Notes: generated by a model not told the origin, from the letters alone. A stretch of 64,000 bases of DNA from Hyalangium gracile (GCF_020103725.1 NZ_JAHXBG010000021.1:124001-188000), one strand, 5' to 3'; shown: positions 1 through 9,627, counted from the stretch's first letter. Numbers and translations are program-made.

Positions 1-1
1 G

Positions 2-1048
2 GTGGCCCCGAACGCGGGCGCGGCGGGGGTGCTCCACATGGACACGCCCCCTCAGCCGGGAGCGACCTCGCTCTCCGCGGCGGGAGCGACGTACCGCTCG
101 GCCTTCGGGCGCCAGGAAGTCGTCGATGCGACGAAGGGGGACAGGCTCTACCTCCTCCAGAAGCTCCGCCGCTCGGCGGGGGACTTCAACTACTTCGCGA
201 CGGCTCGGGGGCTGACGCTGACGCGCGTGAGCTTCCGCCCGGATGAGCAGGCCACGCCGATGGACGGGACCTTCGCCGCCCTCCCTCCGCGTCCACTCAC
301 GCTCGACTGGCGGCGCTCGAGCTTCGAGGCGCACCGGGCCTCGGTGCACCCGCTGGCGGTGTCGCTGCCCGAGACGTCCGTGCGCCACAGCTTCATCCTG
401 GCTCCAGCGGTGGGCGGCATCTCCGAGGGCGTGGTGGGCTATGCGGGTGAACTGCTCTCGGGCAACATCCCGGCCGCCAGCCAGGACGTGACGCTCGCGC
501 TGGAGTACGGCAACCCCTATCCGCCCACTTGGGGCGTGGTGGCCAGCGTGGTCCACCGCTACCAGGTCCCGGTGCGGCTGCCGGCGCAGGGGGCCATGGG
601 CACGATCGGCGTGTCCTTGGAGGACCAGGCCGAGCTGAGCGCCTTCTCCTCGCAGCCCGTGCAGGCGCGGCTCTCGCCCCCCTCCCGGCTCCAGGTGGAT
701 GGCGCCGACGCGCAGGCGGACCGGACGCTGGCCTCCCTCACGCCCGTCTTCACCTGGGAGCCGCCCACGCTGGGCACGGCGGACGTCTACGAGCTGCGCA
801 TCTTCCGCCTGTACACCACCACGAGCGCCCCGGACGTGGCACGCGCGGAGACGGTGGCCACGTTCCTCACGGCGCGGCGACAGGTGCGGGTCCCGCCAGG
901 CGTGCTCCAGGCCAAGCAGTCCTACGTGGTGCGGATCGCCGCCCTGCGGACCCCGGGTGTGGACCTCACGCGAGCGCCCTACCGCATGGACTCGCTGGTC
1001 GACACCTCGCTGGCCGAGGCGCTCACCAGCGTGCTGACCACGCCCTGA
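2..1048 (+). CDS. Fibronectin type III-like hypothetical protein, 5'-truncated
   Basis: The frame is open from the first bases of the window, so the true start probably lies outside it; the GTG at position 2 is only the first possible start. At least 348 residues are present. The C-terminal third (from about residue 230) has the look of a fibronectin type III-like beta-sandwich: a Pro-rich strand, then PVFTWEPP, a run containing YELRIFRL and a final VRIAALRT strand. The middle part is rich in beta-prone segments with few charged clusters, as in exported surface proteins. No signal peptide can be judged because the N-terminus is missing. It converges with the sigma-factor gene on the other strand. 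No specific function is recognised. Confidence 0.7.
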   Translation: MAPNAGAAGVLHMDTPPQPGATSLSAAGATYRSAFGRQEVVDATKGDRLYLLQKLRRSAGDFNYFATARGLTLTRVSFRPDEQATPMDGTFAALPPRPLTLDWRRSSFEAHRASVHPLAVSLPETSVRHSFILAPAVGGISEGVVGYAGELLSGNIPAASQDVTLALEYGNPYPPTWGVVASVVHRYQVPVRLPAQGAMGTIGVSLEDQAELSAFSSQPVQARLSPPSRLQVDGADAQADRTLASLTPVFTWEPPTLGTADVYELRIFRLYTTTSAPDVARAETVATFLTARRQVRVPPGVLQAKQSYVVRIAALRTPGVDLTRAPYRMDSLVDTSLAEALTSVLTTP

Positions 1049-1070
1049 GCTCCCCTCGGACTTCCGGGCA

Positions 1071-1093
1071 ACTGGTCCGACAAGCAGACCAGT
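1071..1093. promoter_or_regulatory. Inverted repeat ACTGGT-N11-ACCAGT between convergent genes
   Basis: Seven-base perfect arms (ACTGGTC and GACCAGT) flank a 9-base centre in the 60-bp gap between two convergent genes. There is no T-run after it, so a simple intrinsic terminator is not obvious. The same element in opposite orientation, with 20 of 23 bases matching, occurs at 53849-53871. That makes a shared protein-binding site or dispersed repeat a real alternative to a hairpin terminator. Confidence 0.45.
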
Positions 1094-1108
1094 CCGGCCA
1101 GCGCGCGC

Positions 1109-1999
1109 TCAGCTCATCAGCCGTTGGAGGCTGAGGTCCAGGCGGCTGCGTACCAGGCCGAGCAGGCTCTCCACCTCGGGGCCGGCGAGCTTCAGCCGGG
1201 AGGCCAGGTCCTCGCGCGTGAGCTCCAGCAGCCGCTCGCGGGCCTGGGCCACCCGGCGGGCCACGCCCGAGCGGGACTCGCGGTACATCGCCGAGAGCCG
1301 GTCCATCGTGAGCCCATGGAGGTGGTGCAGCCGCAGCAGGGCCCGATCCCGCTCCGGCAGCGCCGCCAGCGCCTTGCGCAGCGCCTCGGCGAGCGCCTGA
1401 CGCGAGTCCTCCCGGAGCAGCGTACGCTCCGGATCGTTCGCGGACAGCATCCTCGCGAGCACCTCGGGAGGCTCATCGAAGAGCACCTGCCGCCCCTCCT
1501 TGTTCGCCAGCTCGCCGACGATCCGCGCGGCGATGATGCGCACCCACGCCAGCAGCGGCCCCCGGCCCGAGTAGTCGGCGATGCGAGGCGGCGCGTCCCC
1601 GCGCCCCAGCAGCAGGCGCTGGCGGACCTCCTGCAGCACCTCATCCACGGTGGACTCCGGGAGCTGGCCCAGCCGGGAGGGCACCCGCTGGAGGATGTGC
1701 TGCTCGAAGGCATGCAGCCCCAGCGGCTCTCCCTCGGCGCAGGCACACGCCAGGAACAGGTCCGCGCCGTGAAGCTGCCGCAGCCCTGCCTCCAGGTCCT
1801 CCGGCAGGTGCCGCGCCAGGTGCCGTACGAAGCGCTCCGGCCCGAGCGGAACGGACGGCCACCGGTCCTGGCCCCCCGCGTAGTGCTCGCGCAGCAGCGC
1901 CTCCAGCCCCGCCACCTGCTCCAGCGCGGCGCCTCGCTCCCGGGGCGCATGGGCCCGCAGCAGCGCGGAGAGAGAGCCCGGGTCCCGTGTCTCGCTCAT
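1109..1999 (-). CDS. Sigma-70 family RNA polymerase sigma factor (Myxococcales type)
   Basis: A 296-residue protein. A region 2-like part lies around residues 100-175 (FDEPP and WVRIIAARIV context), and a region 4-like helix-turn-helix around residues 225-280 (ALPERDRALLRLHHLHG, then the recognition stretch ending ARRVAQARERLL). The overall plan fits the large ECF-like sigma factors described as Myxococcales family 1. The ATG at 1999 overlaps the stop of the upstream kinase gene as ATGA, which decides the start over a longer in-frame extension and indicates translational coupling. The N-terminal ~90 residues are not a standard sigma domain. Likely role: transcription initiation at a dedicated regulon, with activity probably controlled by the coupled zinc-finger kinase. 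Target promoters are unknown. Confidence 0.85.
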   Translation of the reverse strand: MSETRDPGSLSALLRAHAPRERGAALEQVAGLEALLREHYAGGQDRWPSVPLGPERFVRHLARHLPEDLEAGLRQLHGADLFLACACAEGEPLGLHAFEQHILQRVPSRLGQLPESTVDEVLQEVRQRLLLGRGDAPPRIADYSGRGPLLAWVRIIAARIVGELANKEGRQVLFDEPPEVLARMLSANDPERTLLREDSRQALAEALRKALAALPERDRALLRLHHLHGLTMDRLSAMYRESRSGVARRVAQARERLLELTREDLASRLKLAGPEVESLLGLVRSRLDLSLQRLMS

Positions 2000-4900
2000 G
2001 GTGCCTCCACCCGCTGCCGCCAGGCCATCACCTGCCGCAGCTCCACGCGGGCCCGGATGCCCAGGCCCTCCATCCGTGTCCGGGCCTCCTCGGCCAGGGC
2101 GACGGCTCGCGCTCTCTCGGCGGCCGAGCGCTGCTCCCCGAGCGCCCGGGCCAGCAGGAAGGTGGCCCACGCCTCATCGAGCGGATCCCTGGGGGCGATC
2201 CTGTGGAGCCGCCGGGCCCGCTCGAGCAGCGGCACGGCCTGCGCCGGTGCGCCCAGGGCCAGGTGCCCCTCCGCGAGGCAGGCCAGATCCAGCGCGACAT
2301 CCGGAGCCTCCGCGCCCTGCACCCGCTCATCCAGCGCCAGGGCCCGCTGGCAGTGCTCGAGCGCCTTGCGCGGCGCTCCCGAGGCCAGCTCGACCCGCGC
2401 CAGGGGACGCAGCGCGTTGGTGGCCGAGGAGCCATCAGGCCCTCCCTCCTTCTCCCAGAGCTGCAGGGCGCGCGTGAGAGCCCTCCGCGCCTCGACGTAG
2501 CGCCCCGCCCGCAGGTGGACCGACCCCAGGTAGGTCAGCGGCGCGGAGGCGCGAGCCGTGTCCGGCCCCAGCGCCCGCTGGACGCGCGCCAGGGCCTGCT
2601 CGTGGTAGGCGCACGCCTCGTCCAGCCGCTGCGAGTCGAAGGCGACCATTCCCAGCTCGGTGAGCGCGCTGGCCGTGTTGGGGTGATCCGGCCCCTTGCC
2701 GCGCTCGAAGATGGCCAGGGCCCGCTCGAGGTCCTGCCGCGCCTCGTCCAGGTGGCCCATGGTCCGCAGCACCGAGGCGAGGTTGGTGAGCGGCGCGGCG
2801 AAGCTGGGGTGGTCCGGCTCGCGGGAGGCCTCCAGCAGCGCCAGGGAGCGGCGCCAGGTGGCAATGGCCTCCTCCCGCCGGCCGAGCGCCAGCAGCTCGA
2901 TGGCGATGTTGTTGAGGTTGAGCGCCAGCGCGGGGTGCTCGAGGCCCCAGGTGCGCTCGCGCAGTCTCAAGGCCTGCTGGTACAGCTCCAGCGCCTCCGC
3001 CGGGCGGCTCTGCCGGGTACGGACGCGCCCCAGCCCGACGAGGAAGTAGGAGGCGCGCAGGCTGTCCGCGCCGTACGTCTTCCGAGCGAGCTCCAGGCCG
3101 TGAGAGAACGCCGCGTCGGCCTGCTCCAGCTTTCCCTGCACCATGAGGAGCCCGCCCATCCGCAGGTGCAGCTCCGTGGAGATGCGCGGGAAGCGCTCCC
3201 GGCCCAGCCGCGCCACCTCGGCCTGGGCGTGCAGGACGATGCGATCCACCTCGCCCGCGCGGGCCATCTGATCCCCCACCACCCAGATGAGGAAGATCCA
3301 CGCGCGCGCGGCCGCCTCGTCGTCCCGCCCGGCCTCGGCGGCCCACACGGCCTTGTAGAGGCTCTCCTCGGCCTCCTTGAGCTGACCGGAGAGCGCGTGG
3401 AGCTGGCCATGGAGCACGCGCACCTCCGCCTCGAGCGGGCGGTAGTCCACCCCCTGGATCTCCTGGAGGAGCCCCGTCGTCACCGCGAGCCCCTCGGAGT
3501 ACCGGCCCGCCTCCATGCGGGCCTGGGCCTCGGAGAGCCTGCGCCGCGCCGCATCCACCCGAGGGCGGAGGGCATCCGGCGGCTGCGGACGGGTGGAGAG
3601 CGCCGGGGCCTCCTTGCAGCCCTCGAGCCCCTCGAGCGAGGACAGCATCTGCTGCGCGTGCTGGACCATCTGCCTGTCCGCCTTCTCCAGCAGCTCGGTG
3701 ACGGCCGCGAGCTGCCACAGCCGGGCATCGAGGCACGCGACCGTCTGCCACGCGGTGTCCGAGGTGTGCTCCTCCACCGCCAGACAGGCCTCGGTGCGCA
3801 GCGTGCGCCACAGGGAGGCCTGGGCCTCCAGCTCCGAGGAGAGCTTCTCCCAGGCGGGGACCGCATAGGGCTTGCCCGTGGCGAGGAAGGCCGCATGCAC
3901 GCGCTCGCGGCGCTCGGGGCTCCAGGCCGCGGCGACCTTGTCCGCCTCCTGCGCGCAGCGCACCTCATGCCGGTGGGACACCACGTAGTCCACGGTGACG
4001 CCCGCAAGGCCCACGGCAAGGACGGAGGCGACCAGCCACGTGCGGACGCGCACGGTGCGCGGAGTGAGCGCCGCCAGCAGCGCCTCCATGGAGGGGAAGC
4101 GCTCCTCGGCCCGGGTCCGCAGGCCCCGGAGCACGGCTCGCCGCACCCGAGCGGGGACCTTCGCCTCGCGAGCGGGCGCTCGCACCCGTCCCTCCTCGAT
4201 GGCCCGCCCCAGCTCCTCCAGGGTGCGGCCGTCGAAGGGCCGCACGCCATACAGGGCCTCATAGAGGGCCACGCAGAAGCTGAACTGGTCCGAGAGCGCG
4301 TCCGCCCCCTCGCCCCGGAGCTGCTCCGGAGCCATGTAGACCGGCGTCCCCACCAGCACACCGCTCCGCGTGAGCGGGGCGGTGTCGTGCCCCAGCAAGG
4401 AAGCCGGGAGCACGCCCATGGCGCCAGGGAGGCCCGTGCGGTTCGAGGGACGGGCCAGCCCGAAGTCCGTCACCCGCGCCCGGCCATCTCGCCCCACGAG
4501 GACGTTGGCGGGCTTGAAGTCGCGATGCACCAGGCCCGCGGCATGCGCGGCGGACAGCCCCCGCCCGGCGTCCTGGAAGACGCGCAGCACCTCGCGCCAG
4601 GGGCGCGCCTCCTTCATCCAGTCCGCCAGCGTGGTGCCCTCCACCAGCTCCAGGGCCAGGAAGACGCTGTCCCCGCACGGGCCCACGTCATGCACGGCGA
4701 CGACGTTGGGGTGGGAGAGCCGGGCCAGCGACTGCGCCTCTCGGAGCAACCGCCGACGCAGCTCCTCCAGCTGGCGGCCCTCGGGGCGCAGCAGCTTGAG
4801 CGCCACCTGGCGATCCAGCTCCGGATCATACGCCGCGTACACCACCCCCATGGCCCCATCGCCGATGCGCTCGAGCACCACGTAGCGAGAGACGGTGGCG

Positions 4901-5094
4901 CCTCGGGCCAGGAAGCTCCCCGCGTCGGCCTCCCCGGACGTGACGCTCGACGCCGGCCCGGAGTCCTCCCCCGCGGCCAGCACCCGCTGACAGTCGGCGC
5001 AGCCCTCCACGTGGGAGAGCACCTGCGCCCTCCGCTCCTCCTGAAGGCCGCCCACGAGCAGGTGGCTCAGCGTCGTTTCGTCGGGGCAGCCCAT
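1996..5094 (-). CDS. Ser/Thr protein kinase with N-terminal zinc finger and C-terminal TPR repeats
   Basis: A 1032-residue protein. The N-terminus (residues ~3-50) carries a putative zinc finger of the anti-sigma type (H-x3-C-x2-C in HVEGCADC). A Hanks-type kinase domain follows: Gly loop in ERIGDGAMGVVY, VALKLL lysine, catalytic loop HRDFKPANV and DFG in TDFGLARP. One membrane segment lies near residue 355 (WLVASVLAVGLAGVTV), then a large output region with repeated TPR units, for example the ALNLNNIAIELLALGRREEA type. A TTG at 5106 would add four residues, but ATG 5094 was chosen because MGCPDE fits family N-termini. It is coupled by ATGA to the sigma factor gene downstream. The zinc finger suggests direct binding to that sigma factor and the TPR part a partner-sensing role; both are inferences. 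Confidence 0.9.
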   Translation of the reverse strand: MGCPDETTLSHLLVGGLQEERRAQVLSHVEGCADCQRVLAAGEDSGPASSVTSGEADAGSFLARGATVSRYVVLERIGDGAMGVVYAAYDPELDRQVALKLLRPEGRQLEELRRRLLREAQSLARLSHPNVVAVHDVGPCGDSVFLALELVEGTTLADWMKEARPWREVLRVFQDAGRGLSAAHAAGLVHRDFKPANVLVGRDGRARVTDFGLARPSNRTGLPGAMGVLPASLLGHDTAPLTRSGVLVGTPVYMAPEQLRGEGADALSDQFSFCVALYEALYGVRPFDGRTLEELGRAIEEGRVRAPAREAKVPARVRRAVLRGLRTRAEERFPSMEALLAALTPRTVRVRTWLVASVLAVGLAGVTVDYVVSHRHEVRCAQEADKVAAAWSPERRERVHAAFLATGKPYAVPAWEKLSSELEAQASLWRTLRTEACLAVEEHTSDTAWQTVACLDARLWQLAAVTELLEKADRQMVQHAQQMLSSLEGLEGCKEAPALSTRPQPPDALRPRVDAARRRLSEAQARMEAGRYSEGLAVTTGLLQEIQGVDYRPLEAEVRVLHGQLHALSGQLKEAEESLYKAVWAAEAGRDDEAAARAWIFLIWVVGDQMARAGEVDRIVLHAQAEVARLGRERFPRISTELHLRMGGLLMVQGKLEQADAAFSHGLELARKTYGADSLRASYFLVGLGRVRTRQSRPAEALELYQQALRLRERTWGLEHPALALNLNNIAIELLALGRREEAIATWRRSLALLEASREPDHPSFAAPLTNLASVLRTMGHLDEARQDLERALAIFERGKGPDHPNTASALTELGMVAFDSQRLDEACAYHEQALARVQRALGPDTARASAPLTYLGSVHLRAGRYVEARRALTRALQLWEKEGGPDGSSATNALRPLARVELASGAPRKALEHCQRALALDERVQGAEAPDVALDLACLAEGHLALGAPAQAVPLLERARRLHRIAPRDPLDEAWATFLLARALGEQRSAAERARAVALAEEARTRMEGLGIRARVELRQVMAWRQRVEAP

Positions 5095-5288
5095 GCCGGC
5101 ACCCAAGCTAACAGGACCCCTTTTTTCTCACGAATCGGCATTTACAGGGAAATTCTCATTTTCCCCAGATGGCGCTCAACCCACTGTAACTCCAGGCTTT
5201 TTTCAGCCCCGAGCCACGAGGGGGAGCGCTTTTCTCACTTTCTGGGGCCAACGGCGGAGTCGGCCGGCAGGAAGGGGCGCGAGCCGGC

Positions 5289-6839
5289 TCACATCGTGGA
5301 GCCGAACCCGGTCGAGCCCCGCGAGGCGGCACTGCCCGGCAGGGCCTCCAGCATGGACAACAGCCGCTGGATGTCGAGGGGCTTGTCCACGCAGGGGTTG
5401 CGCGCGGTGCTCAGGAAGGCGCGCGTCTCCTCCGTGAAGGCTCCGCCCGTCATGAAGATGACCCGCTGGGCCTGCTCAGGCGCCAGCCGCTCCAGCTCGT
5501 GATGGAACTGGGCACCGCTCATCTCCGGCATCATCAGATCGCAGAGGATGGCGTCGAAGCGGCGGCCCGAGGTGATGTGCGCCAGGGCATCCTGGGCCCG
5601 GTCGAACGTGATGACCTGGTGCCGCGCGCTCAGCAGCCGGCGCAGGGCCTTGCCTACCGCCGCCTCGTCATCGAGCACGAGCACCCCCAGCCCCTGCCGG
5701 GAGGACTTCGCCTTCACCTCGGGAGTGACTTCCTGCTCCCGGGCCACGCGCAGGTGGATCCAGAACGTGCTGCCCTGTCCGGGCTCGCTGTCCACGCCGA
5801 TGCTGCCGTCCATCTCGTTGATGAGGCGACGGCAGATGGACAGCCCCAGCCCGGTGCCCACCCCCACCGGCTTCGTGGTGAAGAAGGGCTCGAAGATGCG
5901 CTCGCGCAGCTCCGGCGGCACGCCCGGACCGGTGTCGCGGATCTCCACCCGCACCAGCTCGCCGAGCCGCCGCGTCACCACCCGGATCTCATGCGAGTCC
6001 CGCTGGCCCTCGGGGATGGCCTGGGCCGCGTTGATGATGAGGTTGAGGAAGACCTGCCCCAGCCGCGCCTCGCCGCCGTGGACGGGCGGAAGGTCCCCGT
6101 AGTCCTTCACGAGCCGGGCCCGGTGGAACAGCTGGTTGTGCGCCATGCGCAGGGCCGAGTCCATCACCCGGTGCACGTCCGTCGGGCCGAAGTGCTGCCC
6201 CTCGGGGCGGGAGAAGATCTTGATGTCGCGGATGATGTCGCGGATGAGCCCCGCGCACGAGAACGCCTCGCGCAGCGCCTGCACCGACTCCTTGGAGCCG
6301 CCCGACTCCTGGACGTCCGTCAGGCTGAACTCCAGGTTCATCATCACCGAGGCGAGCGGGTTGTTGAGCTCGTGCGCCACGCTGGCGGCGAGCATGCCCA
6401 ACGAGGCCAGCCGATCCGACAGCATCAGCTGCTCCTGCATCTTGCGGCGCTCGGCGCGCACCTCGGCCTCGCGCAGCTCGCGAGCCACGGCCGGCCCCAG
6501 TCGCCCCAGCCGATCCTTGAGCACGAAGTCGTGGACGCCCGCCTTCATGGCGGCCACCGCCACGTCCTCGCCGATCTTCCCCGACACGATGAGGAAGGGC
6601 ACATCCAGCCCGCGCTGGCGCACCAGGGCGAACGCGCTCAGGCCGTCGAAGTGGGGCAGCGCATAGTCCGCGATGACGACATCCCAGGTCCCCGCGCTCA
6701 GCGCGCGCTCCATCTCCTCGCGCGTCTCGACACGGGTGTGGGAGACCTCGTAGCCACTGCGGCGCAGCTCGCGCAGCAGCAGCATGGCATCGTCCTCGGA
6801 GTCCTCCACGAGGAGCAGCCGCAGGCGCTGGGTGCTCAT
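5289..6839 (-). CDS. Hybrid receiver-histidine kinase-receiver protein
   Basis: A 516-residue cytoplasmic signalling protein with three parts. An N-terminal receiver (residues ~5-120) has the acidic pair in LLVEDSEDD, phospho-acceptor Asp in VIADY, and Lys in VLKDR. A HisKA/HATPase core (~140-370) has H-box [14 protein letters not shown]-box [12 protein letters not shown]1 DTGPGVP, the F-box FEPFFTTK and G2 [10 protein letters not shown]-terminal receiver (~385-505) has [16 protein letters not shown] and CVDKP. There are no membrane segments or PAS domain, so input must come through the first receiver or by protein contact. Its start overlaps the upstream PAS kinase gene as ATGA, so the two are co-translated and probably work in one phosphorelay. 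No DNA-binding output domain is present in the pair. Confidence 0.92.
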   Translation of the reverse strand: MSTQRLRLLLVEDSEDDAMLLLRELRRSGYEVSHTRVETREEMERALSAGTWDVVIADYALPHFDGLSAFALVRQRGLDVPFLIVSGKIGEDVAVAAMKAGVHDFVLKDRLGRLGPAVARELREAEVRAERRKMQEQLMLSDRLASLGMLAASVAHELNNPLASVMMNLEFSLTDVQESGGSKESVQALREAFSCAGLIRDIIRDIKIFSRPEGQHFGPTDVHRVMDSALRMAHNQLFHRARLVKDYGDLPPVHGGEARLGQVFLNLIINAAQAIPEGQRDSHEIRVVTRRLGELVRVEIRDTGPGVPPELRERIFEPFFTTKPVGVGTGLGLSICRRLINEMDGSIGVDSEPGQGSTFWIHLRVAREQEVTPEVKAKSSRQGLGVLVLDDEAAVGKALRRLLSARHQVITFDRAQDALAHITSGRRFDAILCDLMMPEMSGAQFHHELERLAPEQAQRVIFMTGGAFTEETRAFLSTARNPCVDKPLDIQRLLSMLEALPGSAASRGSTGFGSTM

Positions 6840-8080
6840 CCCTCACCTCCAGGGCGGGGCTCCAGGGGAGCGGTGGAGACGACGGACGGGGGGAGCTCGT
6901 TCAGGGTGAAGAAGAAGCAGGCCCCCTGGTCGGGCTGGCCCTCGCCCCAGATGCGCCCGCCATGGCGGCGGATGATCCGGTGCGCCGTGGCGAGCCCCAC
7001 GCCGCTGCCCTCGAACTCCGACTGCGCGTGCAGCCGCTGAAAGACTCCGAACAGCTTGTGTTTGTACTCCATCTCGAAACCGGCGCCGTTGTCCTTCACG
7101 AAGTAGGTGCGCACCCCTTGTGTCTGCGTCGCGCCGAACTCGATCTCGGCCAGGGGACGCTTGCGCGTGAACTTCCACGCGTTGCCCAGCAGGTTCTCCA
7201 CCAGGGAGCGCAGCAGCTGCGGGTCGCCCTGGTCCACCAGCCCCGCCTGGAGGGTGAAGCGCGCCTGGCGGTCCGGGTGCTGGGCCCGCAGCTGCTCCGA
7301 GACCGCCCGCGCCAGGGCCGACAGATCGCACTGGCTGGCCACCAGCGTCGTGCGGTTCACCTTCGAGAGCGCCAGGATGCCGTCGATGAGCGCGGACATG
7401 CGCTGGGCTCCACCGTGGATGCGCTTCAGGTAGTCCAGCCCCATCTCATCCAGGCGGTCGGCGCAGTCCTCCCTCAGCGCGTCGCTGAAGCTGGTGATGG
7501 CGCGCAGCGGGGCGCGCAAGTCATGCGCCACGGAGTACGCGAAGGCCTCCAGCTCCCGGTTGGACGCCTCGAGCTGGGCGGTGCGCTCGACGATGCGCCG
7601 CTCGACCTCCTCGTTGAGCTTGCGGCGCTTCTCCTCCTCGCTCCGCGCGGCCTTGCCCGTGTCCTTCACGAGCAGCAGGCCACCCATGATGGCGCCCCGC
7701 TCATCGCGCAGCGGGAGACCATCGCAGCGGACATGCCTGCCTTGCGGCACCCTCTCGTCGCGGACGAACAGCTCCACACCCCGGATCTCCTCTCCCTTCA
7801 ACGCCCCCCAGACAGGCAGCTGGTCCGCGGGAAAGGGCGTCTGCTCATCCGGGAAGAAGACCCCATGGGTAGTCCCCCCAACGCCGAAGAACGGCTCGGC
7901 CGGAGGGCTGGAATGGATGAGCGCGCCCCTGGCGTCGACGAGGGCCACGCCTTCGGAGAGGTGCGCGAGGATGGACCGGACGAGGTGCTGGGGCCCGGAC
8001 TGCAAGAGTCCTTCCGCGAGCGGACCTGCATGGAGGGCGGAAGGCACGGTGGGATCGGGACTGTGATTCGAGTGTGGCAT
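6836..8080 (-). CDS. PAS-domain sensor histidine kinase (phytochrome-like kinase core)
   Basis: A 414-residue protein with a PAS-like domain at about residues 30-145 (LSEGVALVDARGALIHS), a coiled-coil linker (EEEKRRKLNEEVERRIVE), then HisKA with the H-box SVAHDLRAPLRAITSF and a HATPase domain (N-box VENLLGNAWKF, G1 VKDNGAGFEM, and a GSGVGLATAHRII G2 box). This H-box type is the one shared by phytochrome-associated kinases. No membrane segment is seen. ATG 8080 is preferred over a TTG 30 bases upstream because a GGTGGG-like ribosome site lies just before it. It is co-translated with the receiver-kinase-receiver protein downstream, its likely partner. Confidence 0.88.
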   Translation of the reverse strand: MPHSNHSPDPTVPSALHAGPLAEGLLQSGPQHLVRSILAHLSEGVALVDARGALIHSSPPAEPFFGVGGTTHGVFFPDEQTPFPADQLPVWGALKGEEIRGVELFVRDERVPQGRHVRCDGLPLRDERGAIMGGLLLVKDTGKAARSEEEKRRKLNEEVERRIVERTAQLEASNRELEAFAYSVAHDLRAPLRAITSFSDALREDCADRLDEMGLDYLKRIHGGAQRMSALIDGILALSKVNRTTLVASQCDLSALARAVSEQLRAQHPDRQARFTLQAGLVDQGDPQLLRSLVENLLGNAWKFTRKRPLAEIEFGATQTQGVRTYFVKDNGAGFEMEYKHKLFGVFQRLHAQSEFEGSGVGLATAHRIIRRHGGRIWGEGQPDQGACFFFTLNELPPSVVSTAPLEPRPGGEG

Positions 8081-8333
8081 GACCCACCAGGGAGCCGAGG
8101 GCGCCTTCAAATATACGCGAGTCCGCGCTCGACTGTCATCGGTTCGACGCTTGGAAAGTGCCGCACTCGCTTAGGAAATTCCGATACTTTGGTCCCTGGC
8201 TGAGGCGCTCGGGGGCGATGCGATGTCAAAAGCCACCCACATCCATCGCCCTGCCGCTGGGAAGCGCTGCCGAGCATTTCCGATAAGAGTACCCGCCCAG
8301 GCAGGCGCCGGTTCCCCATCCAGGACACCTTGC

Positions 8334-9506
8334 ATGTTGGACTCCTCTCGACGAACGGGCTGTGGCTCTCTCGGGCGCTTGGTGGGGGTGCTCGCGCTGC
8401 TGCTCGCGGGGGGCTGCGCTCCGCTCAGCGGGTCTGACGAGCCCCTCCCGGACGTGCTCCCCCCCTCGCCCCCCGGCCTCCGGGGCGTGGAGGACTGGGA
8501 GCAGCGCTTCCTGGAGCAGTGGGACTTCGAGCACCACTCGAGCTTCCTGCCCGCGAGCACCTCGGGTGACAGCTGGCAGCTCTATACACTCGCCTACGGA
8601 ATCGATGGCAACACCGCCATGTATCGGGCCACGGGGAAGATCCAATACCTCGACCGGGCCCTGCTCTACGTCGACAATGTGATTGACACGGCCCGGGACT
8701 CCTGGTCGCTGCCCGACAGCCACTTCCGGGATGCGTATCGCGGCTGGGCCTCCCAGCACCCGGAGACGCTGGGAGACGAAGTCGCGCTGACCGAGAGCTA
8801 TTGCTGGCGCTACGTGACGCGTCTGCTACGGGTCATCCGTGAGCGGCCCGCGCTCTACGGGCACACGCGCTACCGCAAAGCCTATCATCGAATCCTGGAG
8901 TTCACGGAGAAGTATATCTTTGACAAGTGGTTCAGTCGCGGTGCAAGCAGTTACATCTACCGCGAGAACACACACATGGCCTCGCACTGGGCCTATATCG
9001 CGATGAACCTGTCCCTGATGAGCTCGGACCCAACCCGTCAGGTTCGGTACCAGGAAGTCTTCCACGCCATCAACTGGCACCTGCCCAACCACGGCTCGTC
9101 CCTGCGCGAGCAGCTGAGGCCCCACCCGGCCCACGCGGAGGCCGTCTTCTGGGACGACGCCTGGGGCTCCCGCTCCCGCCCGGGCCAGGACGTGTCCCAC
9201 GGCAACGGCGTGGTGGCCTTCATCACCGAGGCCCGTGACGCGGGCATGGAGTGGGAGGACCCGGACGTGCGCGCGCTCGCCGTGACGCTCGACTCCGTCA
9301 TCTGGCCCTCGGCCAGACGCTACGCTGAATACGTCGATGGCTCGGGAGACGGGAATGGCTGGTTCAACGACGGATTCATGAAACTCGGTCGCTACAACGT
9401 CGAGCTCCAGCGCCGCCTCGAGACACACCTCGTCGGCCAGAACACGCAGTTCTACGGAAATGCCGCACTCAACGTGCGCATCCTCTCCGAACAACCCACA
9501 CCCTGA
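8334..9506 (+). CDS. Lipoprotein with alpha-barrel (six-hairpin glycosidase-like) character
   Basis: 390 residues starting at ATG 8334. An earlier in-frame ATG at 8223 would bury the signal peptide, so it was rejected. The N-terminus is a lipoprotein signal: Arg residues, a hydrophobic run, then LLLAGGC with the acylated Cys near residue 29. The mature part is mostly helical, with paired Trp/Tyr-rich helices (for example YCWRYVTRLL and THMASHWAYIAMNLSL) and Gly/His/Asp-rich loops (FWDDAWGSRS, DVSHGNGV). This pattern is typical of (alpha/alpha)6 barrel polysaccharide lyases and glycosidases. No specific family or catalytic residues can be assigned. It precedes the NRPS-PKS gene on the same strand by 161 bases, but a functional link is not evident. 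Confidence 0.65.
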   Translation: MLDSSRRTGCGSLGRLVGVLALLLAGGCAPLSGSDEPLPDVLPPSPPGLRGVEDWEQRFLEQWDFEHHSSFLPASTSGDSWQLYTLAYGIDGNTAMYRATGKIQYLDRALLYVDNVIDTARDSWSLPDSHFRDAYRGWASQHPETLGDEVALTESYCWRYVTRLLRVIRERPALYGHTRYRKAYHRILEFTEKYIFDKWFSRGASSYIYRENTHMASHWAYIAMNLSLMSSDPTRQVRYQEVFHAINWHLPNHGSSLREQLRPHPAHAEAVFWDDAWGSRSRPGQDVSHGNGVVAFITEARDAGMEWEDPDVRALAVTLDSVIWPSARRYAEYVDGSGDGNGWFNDGFMKLGRYNVELQRRLETHLVGQNTQFYGNAALNVRILSEQPTP

Positions 9507-9544
9507 GTGGCAAACCGCACACGGCGCACGCGTTCCACGGAAAA

Positions 9545-9566
9545 TGAAAGATTGCTGTTTCTTTCA
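9545..9566. promoter_or_regulatory. Inverted repeat TGAAAGA-N8-TCTTTCA upstream of NRPS-PKS gene
   Basis: Perfect 7-base arms separated by 8 bases, 102 bases before the NRPS-PKS start, in an unusually A+T-rich stretch for this genome. It could be a regulator-binding site for the megasynthase gene. A hairpin ending the upstream lipoprotein transcript is possible, but no T-run follows it. Confidence 0.4.
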
Positions 9567-9627
9567 CACCCGCGCTGAACGGGAATGAAGCATGAGAAGT
9601 GATACAGCGAGTCAGTCGGACCGAAGG

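Noticed and set aside
2000-2170. 57-residue N-terminal extension of the sigma factor
   Set aside because: Gly/Arg/Pro-rich and lying wholly inside the upstream kinase gene; the ATGA junction at 1996-1999 is a far better start.
1987-5502. 1171-residue open frame on the plus strand opposite the zinc-finger kinase
   Set aside because: Low-complexity Arg/Leu/Gln composition and no motifs; the minus strand encodes a full kinase.
8223-8333. Upstream ATG for the lipoprotein before the NRPS-PKS gene
   Set aside because: It would place 37 polar residues before the lipoprotein signal and hide the lipobox.
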